Of a stretch of DNA of 64,000 nucleotides, positions 47,101 through 56,100 are shown piece by piece (position 1 is the first letter of the stretch; every line of letters begins with the position of its first letter). The translations under genes and the position numbers were made by a program. Source of the stretch: Apostichopus japonicus. Its lineage: Eukaryota; Echinodermata; Holothuroidea; Aspidochirotida; Stichopodidae. The notes beneath the pieces were generated by a model. The model was not told the origin of the DNA and searched no databases. It saw nothing but the letters and a program-made list of their open reading frames with translations. Location of the stretch: assembly GCF_037975245.1 (NCBI RefSeq), contig NC_092571.1, positions 4,918,001 through 4,982,000 of the forward strand, read 5' to 3'.

Positions 47101-50100
47101 TGACCCACAGGGATGGTAGAACAATGGACCCAGAAAATCCTGATGAAATAATGATTCGTAGAGTATCTGGACCGGAGGATGATGAGGTAAGAAGGTGCTT
47201 CTAATGAGTATGCAAATCCTTTAAAATGACCACTTTACAGAATTTGACTGTTTAACAGGTATACAGTATCTATTCTGTATACTATGTCTCAAAACCTGGC
47301 AAGGCTAGATAAAATCATTAGTGGTATATTATGAGCAGTGAGAGCTAGGTCTGGATTCACAAGTGACTTGTCACTATAACTAAGATCTAATGTAGAAAAC
47401 ATTATTGGAGTCATTTGTTTTATGTCAGTTGTCATTGCCATCATTAGGATATAAGAGTTTTAACTTGTTGTCCCATTAAATATGAACAATATTACATGGT
47501 AGACTTGCTCACCTTAAATGCCTTAATAGTTTCAATATTTTGATAATCTTTCTTTTGTGTTAAACACATAACATGTTTGAAACTGCAGTTGTTCTGCGTC
47601 TTTTATGCTGTGGTTCGTGAAGCTAAGTCAAACCCAGATTCCTGTGTTTTCTATGTTATTGGATCAATCTCAAGTTATATTTTAAATTCAAACATTTCTC
47701 TAATGAACCGACTTTGTTACACTAGAATCTGACTTGGCACCTCTTTGCTTTTTTATCACCAGTTTGTGTGTGTCCAATATTGTAGCTTTAACTCCATGTT
47801 TTGTTAATTTGTGTTGTCTTAGCTCAAAGGTTCATTGATAGTGATGCAAACAGTCAATCTTGAACCACATATATTTTCTGTCATGAATTTGAGCCTGATT
47901 CTTAACCCAGAATTGTCACTTTTATATCCCCTCAAAACGAGGTCATTTTGAGGCCTCTTAGTGCTTCCATCTGTAGGAGTCTAAGATAATTTCAAAATTA
48001 TGCATTTATCTGCAAATATATGAAAAGTCTGTTTTTTCTATGAAGTTTATTGTTTGTCTTGTATGCCTTCATCAGTTATATATCTCTTACTGCTGTTACT
48101 TCTCAGCCAAAAGCTGTTCCACAATTGCTGGCAAACTTTTGAGTTATTCATCTGATGCATGTTAGCCTTAGTCTTGAAATCTCAACTTGTATTTCATCCT
48201 TTAAATCTTAGTCATCATATAGAAGCTGTTGCTAGCACTTCATTACTGTAACGAAATTAAAAGATTGTTCCATCTTTACAAAGACAAAGCAGTGCATCCT
48301 CATGTAGCCATCTCATTATGCTCTTCTTGTTTCCCTATTGTCTATTACTGCCATGGTAACATTCCGATGAAGCATTGTGAAAGCTGTAGTGTTGTTGCAA
48401 CTCTTGAATATTGAGACCAGATCAAGTAATATTCAGACATGATTGGTTACCTCTCTAACAGAGCAATGAGCTTTGAACTATTAGATTAATGGTGTATGTG
48501 TTCATTACAAGTCACTGCCTAATGCCATCATTCCTGCTGACAGTGTGGTCAGACTCAAGTAACAGATTGAGTTTTCTGCTACATAATGTTTCCTTTAAAT
48601 GATTTTCCAGAAGATCAAAGCAAATATATATTTTGAGATGAAAATTATATAGTATTAAGAAAGGGGCAGATTTTGGTTTGTTCCAGCTCAATATATAGTC
48701 GAGAGGGAGGGGGGGGGGGGGGTATCGCAGTGCAATACAAACAGAGGTTGAACAAATATTGATTCTAAATAATACAGGCAAGAACGACAATACCTAGCAG
48801 AGTGTGAGGACACATTGTCCAGTAAAGTCAGATAGGATCGAATGACTGATTGTTGTGAGAAAGTGAGGACAGGTCAAACAGAAATGCAGTATGAATGAAC
48901 CAGTTTTAAAGTTGATATTTTAGAGAAGATAGATCACATAAGTGGTAGTAACTATGTATTTAGAAAAAGGAGTTAGTGGGACAGTAGAGATGTTAACCAG
49001 CAGCCAAAGATTATTCAGATATTTAGTTCAGTTGTCTTCAATTTGATTCTTTCAACTTTACTAAGCAAGTTGTGTCTTAATCTGTCTGACAAACAGATGA
49101 TTGCACGTCAAATACATCGAGAGGAGATCCAGCGAGCCATTTCCCAAGAATCTGAGGAGGATCGGCTGAGAAGAGAATTGCATGATGCTGTGAGGATCTG
49201 TCATGTCTTTGTTATATTAACCCTCACTATATTTCCTGCTTAGCTAACCAGGTTCACATACAGCTATATGTGGCATGTACCTTAAATTTGCCCTAGTCCT
49301 TCCATCTGCCCATACACTTTGCCCACCCTTAGGTTCCCCCTGCAAATACTATACCAAGCATGCAAAAGCAATTTACGCATCAGTTTTCTGTGTTACTTAA
49401 CTTCAACATGACCTTGCTTTCTGTGGTTTGTTTTACATAGCCAATCACATACCTTGTATATTCCTGGAAAGTAACCATTCAGTTTGAAATCTATTCTCAA
49501 ACTCTCTCAATTCTCAACCCATGTTTATCCATCCTCTTAGTTTCAAGCCTTTTTTCTGTCGACTAACTTTCTCTCATTTTCTAATTTCTTTGTTTTCAGA
49601 CTTTCTGTGTGTTCAGCAGTATTTCTACCATTGTTATCTATTTCAGTCACCCTATTATTTCAACCTTTCCCCTCTTTTAAAACTTGGTATGTTTTCAAAA
49701 TCTTCAACAGTTTTGGAAACAGTCTATTTTGAAACTATCAATATTTTCAAGCTTTTCTGTTTTCAAACCATTTTATTTTCAATGGAGTATTTATCCTCTG
49801 TTTTTAACCTTGTAAACTCATTTCCAACCTTTCTCATTTTCAAACTTTCTCCATGTCATGTTTATGTTTGTGCAACCTTTTTCTTTTCAACTTATCGTTA
49901 TTTTCCACCTATTTCTTCATTGATTGTTCTATGTGTTACTCCTCTGTAAATAAAGCTCAGAATAACCACTGCCCGTATCCCTTCATATAAAGTTATTCAT
50001 TGCTTCTGTTGATCAGTTCTGTCAGGACAATCATAATCTCTCATTTAAACTTGTTAAAAGATCCCAATTAATAATTTATTATGCACTCATTAATCTTCAT

Positions 50101-53100
50101 TTGGTTTAGTAGTGGAAACTTGATTGGGCAGCTGAGATCGATGAAATAATGGAAATGTCAACATTACAGTACTTTAAGATTAGTGTAAATCATAACAATA
50201 CTTTAAGCTAACTTTCTAATCTCCTGTATCATTGTTCACAATTTTGTTGGTGAAACACTTTATATGTACACTTATCCAGCACGTTTCTCATCTACTATGT
50301 ACTATCATGTACTATGTAGGCTCCCATTTTCAGTTTTGATTGATTTGGTGCACACTTACCATACATTGCAATATTTACTCATAATTGGAGATGTCTCAAT
50401 CTACCTAATAGAGATCTGTGTTGTCACAGCTATGTAACTACTATGCATTTACATTGTAGGCTTCCGTTTTCAGTTTTGATTATTTTGGTGCATTCTTACC
50501 ATGTATGTAATATTTACTCATAATTGGAGATGTCTCAAAGGAAGGCATAAACAATGCTACCTAGTTTCTAATTCTGGTGGATGAGGTGGTTGCTTTTAGC
50601 CTTATCCAGATCACTCTCTGGTAATTTATATTCATGGATTCAGCTTAGGTGGGGGTTATGCATTATGTGTCAATTCATGCAATATTTTCCTAAACTGTGT
50701 GTTTGAAAGTGAAGCTATTGCCACCCATACATGGGAAACCCATCATGTGGAATATGTTTGATTGATATTAATTCCAGTTTTACTCCTACTATCCTTTCCC
50801 CTTCCATAATGATAATTGTCATTCAATGGTACTGAAGCTATGATATCTTTATTCCCCTTTCCCCTTCCATAATGATAATTGTCATTCATTGGTACTGAAG
50901 CTATGATATCTTTATTCCCCTTTCCCCTTCCATAATGATAATTGTCATTCAATGGTACTGAAGCTATGATATCTTTATTCCCCTTTCCCCTTCCATAATG
51001 ATAATTGTCATTCAGTGGTACTGAAGCTATGATATCTTTATTCCCCTTTCCCCTTCCATAATGATAATTGTCATTCAATGGTACTGAAGCTATGATATCT
51101 TTATTCCCCTTTCCCCTTCCATAATGATAATTGTCATTCAGTGGTACTGAAGCTATGATATATTTATTCCCCTTTCCCCTTCCATAATGATAATTGTCAT
51201 TCAGTGGTACTGAAGCTATGATATATTTATTCCCCTTTCCCCTTTGTAATGATTATTGTCATTCAGTGGTACTGAAGCTATGATATCTATATTCCCCTTT
51301 CCCCTTCCATAATGATAATTGTCATTCAATGGTACTGAAGCTATGATATCTTTATTCCCCTTTCCCCTTGCATAATGATAACTGTCATTCAATGGTACTG
51401 AAGCTATGACATCTATATTCCCCTTTCCCCTTCCATAATGATAATTGTCATTCAGTGGTACTGAAGCTATGATATATTTATTCCCCTTTCCCCTTCCATA
51501 ATGATTATTGTCATTCAGTGGTACTGAAGCTATGATATCTTTATTCCCCTTTCCCCCTTCCATAATGATAACTGTCATTCAATGGTACTGAAGCTATGAT
51601 ATCTTTATTCCCCTTTCCCCTTCCATAATGATTATTGTCATTCAATGGTACTGAAGCTATGATATCTTTATTCCCCTTTCCCCCTTCCGTAATGATAATT
51701 GTCATTCAATGGTACTGAAGCTATGATATATTTATTCCCCTTTCCCCTTCCATAATGATTATTGTCATTCAGTGGTACTGAAGCTATGATATCTTTATTC
51801 CCCTTTCCCCTTCCATAATGATTATTGTCATTCAATGGTACTGAAGCTATGATATCTTTATTCCCCTTTCCCCTTCCATAATGATAATTGTCATTCAATG
51901 GTACTGAAGCTATGATATCTTTTTTCCCCTTTCCCCTTCCATAATGATAATTGTCATTCAATGGTACTGAAGCTATGATATCTTTTTTCCCCTTTCCCCT
52001 TCCATAATGATTATTGTCATTCAGTGGTACTGAAGCTATGATATCTATATTCCCCTTTCCCCTTCCATAATGATAATTGTCATTCAGTGGTACTGAAGCT
52101 ATGATATCTTTATTCCCCTTTCCCCTTCCATAATGATTATTGTCATTCAATGGTACTGAAGCTATGATATATTTATTCCCCTTTCCCCTTCCATAATGAT
52201 TATTGTCATTCAATGGTACTGAAGCTATGATATATTTATTCCCCTTTCCCCCTTCCATAATGATTATTGTCATTCAATGTTACTGAAGCTATGATATCTA
52301 TATTCCCCTTTCCCCTTCCATAATGATAATTGTCATTCAGTGGTACTGAAAGCTATGATATCTTTATTCCCTTTCTCCCTTCCGTAATGATAATTGTCAT
52401 TCAGTGGTACTGCAGCTATGATATCTTTATTCCCTTTCCCCCTTCCGTAATGATAATTGTCATTCAGTGGTACTGAAGCTATGATATCTATATTCCCCTT
52501 TCCCCTTCCATAATGATAATTGTCATTCAATGGTACTGAAGCTATGATATCTATATTCCCCTTTCCCCTTCCATAATGATAATTGTCATTCAATGGTACT
52601 GAAGCTATGATATCTATATTCCCCTTTCCCCTTCCATAATGAGAATTGTCATTCAATGGTACTGAAGCTATGATATCTATATTCCCCTTTCCCCTTCCAT
52701 AATGATAATTGTCATTCAGTGGTACTGAAGCTATGATATAGATATATATGTTGCCCTTTCCCCTTCCATAATGATAATTGTCATTCAGTGGTACTGAAGC
52801 TATGATATCTTTATTCCCCTTTCCCCTTCCATAATGATTATTGTCATTCAATGGTACTGAAGCTATGATATATTTATTCCCCTTTCCCCTTCCATAATGA
52901 TTATTGTCATTCAGTGGTACTGAAGCTATGATATCTTTATTCCCCTTTCCCCTTGCATAATGATAATTGTCATTCAATGGTACTGAAGCTATGATATATA
53001 TATTCCCCTTTCCCCTTCCATAATGATAATTGTCATTCAGTGGTACTGAAGCTATGATATATTTATTCCCCTTTCCCCTTCCATAATGATTATTGTCATT

Positions 53101-56100
53101 CAGTGGTACTGAAGCTATGATATCTTTATTCCCCTTTCCCCTTCCATAATGATTATTGTCATTCAATGGTACTGAAGCTATGATATATTTATTCCCTTTT
53201 CCCCTTCCATAATGATAATTGTCATTCAGTGGTACTGAAGCTATGATATCTATATTCCCCTTTCCCGTTCCATAATGATAATTGTCATTCAATGGTACTG
53301 AAGCTATGATATATATATTCCCCTGTCCCCTTCCATAATGATTATTGTCATTCAATGGTACTGAAGCTATGATATCTTTATTCCCCTTTCCCCTTCCATA
53401 ATGATAATTGTCATTCAATGGTACTGAAGCTATGATATATATATTCCCCTTTCCCCTTCCATAATGATAATTGTCATTCAATGGTTCTGAAGCTATGATA
53501 TATTTATATAATGAACAGGAACTGGCTCGTAAGATGCAACAGGAAGAGGTTTTAAAGGCCAAAAGTAGGAGAAGGAGAGAAGTAGAGAGGAGAACTGATT
53601 CTGAAATATCCAGATCAGAGGTAAGAACATCTCTCCATTTAACAATAAAGAGAAACCCTTTGGAGATAGTGGAGAGGCATTGTAATAGAACTTATGAAAG
53701 TATTCCAATCTAATTCCTGCGATTTTGTCAACATAATGGTAGACAAACTCATGTTGTGTATGAAAGTTTCATGTTAATCTTTTGGGTTGGTGAGAGAAAA
53801 AGTAATAATGTTAAATTAGTTTTTATTAGAGCCACTATGACTCAACCACTAGAAACCAGAAAAAAAGCATTAAAAAGGGAAATGTTATATGGCTCACATG
53901 GATTCATATGATGTATTCTTAGAAGGTATTTTGAAATGTTTCCTAAAAGGTTCCCTTAAATCGATGACCGATTGTTACATCATCAATGCAATGGTACATC
54001 AGTGATGCATTGTAACATTTGTGGGTAGCCAGTATGAAAGCTGGACCCAGTTTATTGGTGTTTCTTAAATGTAACTTGCAGACTAAAACTTAACAAGAAT
54101 AGATCAGATGGAATGCAATAGTATTAGTATAGTATGCTGTTAAATGAAAACTGCCATATATGAAAAGTAAGACAAAAAGAGGGGATAGCACCCCTGGGAA
54201 TATCCAACAGCTCCTGTAAAAGACATAACAGATGGCAATCAGACACCCTCCCCCCCCCCTACCCATATGAATGACAATAAACCACTCACCAGCTATGGTA
54301 CTGGCTAACAAGAAATGTTACAATGCATCATCAATGTAACAATGCATTGAGAGAGATAGCTTATAGCTCCCAATGAGACTATCTAATAATGATCACGTCT
54401 GCCTTAATTCAAAGCCCACTGATATCAGAAACCAGGTGTCCGTGGATGATTACAGTAGTAGCATTGTTCTACTAAGTATCACGTTTACAGAAGATGATAA
54501 TCCAATGGTTAGATAATTCAACATCCGATTTAGATGTATTGTAACCTGTTTTGACTAATTTTAATGTAGTAACTCCTGTTGATTTAAGCTGACATTGTTT
54601 GTGTCTGAGTTTGTTTACTTCTATTCACACTCTCTCTTCTCTTGTTATGATGTCTTTTCACAATCTAATTTAACAATGTTCGTCTACTCATTGTTGTCAA
54701 TGTGTTCAAGATAACATGTCCCTTCTTTACTTGTCTGTATTTTGTTTTCCTGTTTATTCAACATTGTTAAATCTTATATCATTAATTCATTCAATAAATT
54801 ATACCCTACTTCATGTAATCATTTCTTATGCAAACTACAGTTGTATAAATATGAGGACCTTTAAATTGTTCTGTATGTAGTCAGGCAAATAGTTAGGTGT
54901 GTAGTTGGGTGTGTAGTCGGATGTGTAGTCGGGTGTGTAGTTGGGTGTGCAGTTAGGTGTGTAGTCGGGTGTGTAGTTGGGTGTGTAGTCGGGTGTGTAG
55001 TCGGGTGTGTAGTCGGGTGTGTAGTTAGGTGTGTAGTCGGGTGTGTAGTCGGGTGTGTAGTCGGGTATGTAGTCGGGTATGTAGTTAGGTGTATAGTGAG
55101 GTGTGTAGTCGGGTGTGTAGTCGGGTGTGTAGTGGGGTGTGTAGTTAGGTGTGTAGTTAGGTGTGTAGTTAGGTGTGTAGTTGGGTGTGTAGTCGGGTAT
55201 GTAGTCAGGTGTATAGTTAGGTATGTAGTTAGGTGTGTAGTTAGGTGTGTAGTCGGGTGTGTAGTCGGGTGTGTAGTTGGGTGTGTAGTCGGGTGTGTAG
55301 TCAGGTGTGTAGTTAGGTGTGTAGTCGGGTGTGTAGTCGGGTGTGTAGTCGGGTGTGTAGTCGGGTGTGTAGTCGGGTGTGTAGTCAGGTGTGTAGTTAG
55401 GTGTGAAGTCGGGTGTGTAGTTAGGTGTGTAGTCAATATGTGCTGCAATATGATACCTTTGGCAAGTTTGCTTAGCTGGAAGTGTTCTCTGTATTATGAA
55501 TTTCATTTTTTTTTGAGAAATTCTATTTTGTGAGTTTAAATATTAGTAAAGCAAAACCAAAATATTTCCAGCTGAATTTGTGGTGATGACATTCACATAG
55601 CTGTTGCCAGATGATATAACAAACTATCACTAAATTTTAAAAATGTGTATCTTTGTCATTTAATAAACTGAGGATGTGGTGTTGACCTAAGATACAGAAC
55701 ATGTCCAGTATTTGTGTAAAGCAATCAACTTCGGAACATCCCTTCAAGGAAAGGACTAACAACATTAGATAGCAAAAAGGTTCTGACTTCATTCATAATT
55801 TGTGAATCTCACACATGATTTATATATGTGATAATAGCAAATTTCTATGAATGCTATGTGTTGTACCACAAATATTAAACTGAGTTACTACTGACCAGTG
55901 GTTTTACACCAAGGAATAAAGAAAACTGGAAAGATATGGGAAAGTAAACAATAATAAAAAAAAATTGTTCCGGTGAGAAAATCATGAGAACCTTGAGAAT
56001 TGAGTCTTGAGAATCTTGAGAAATAATTATTAATCATTAATTACTTTGTTCTTTAACATTCATTTAGTGAACTATGAAGGAAGCTGTTGTATGATGAATA

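Noticed and set aside
49521-49949. 142-codon Phe/Ser/Leu-rich open frame in CCDC50 intron 9
   Set aside because: Results from a T/C-rich intronic stretch; no splice sites in suitable phase and the flanking exons already join in phase.
52333-53562. 409-codon minus-strand open frame with NDNYHYGRGKG repeats (and its shorter neighbours from 50743)
   Set aside because: It is the antisense of a 63-bp intronic minisatellite; the period is a multiple of 3 and the unit lacks stops. The true exon 10 on the plus strand overlaps its start.
54835-55506. Open frames of Tyr-Thr-Pro-Asp, Thr-Thr-His-Pro and Cys-Val-Val-Gly repeats
   Set aside because: All arise from the 12-bp minisatellite in CCDC50 intron 10; three frames open at once.
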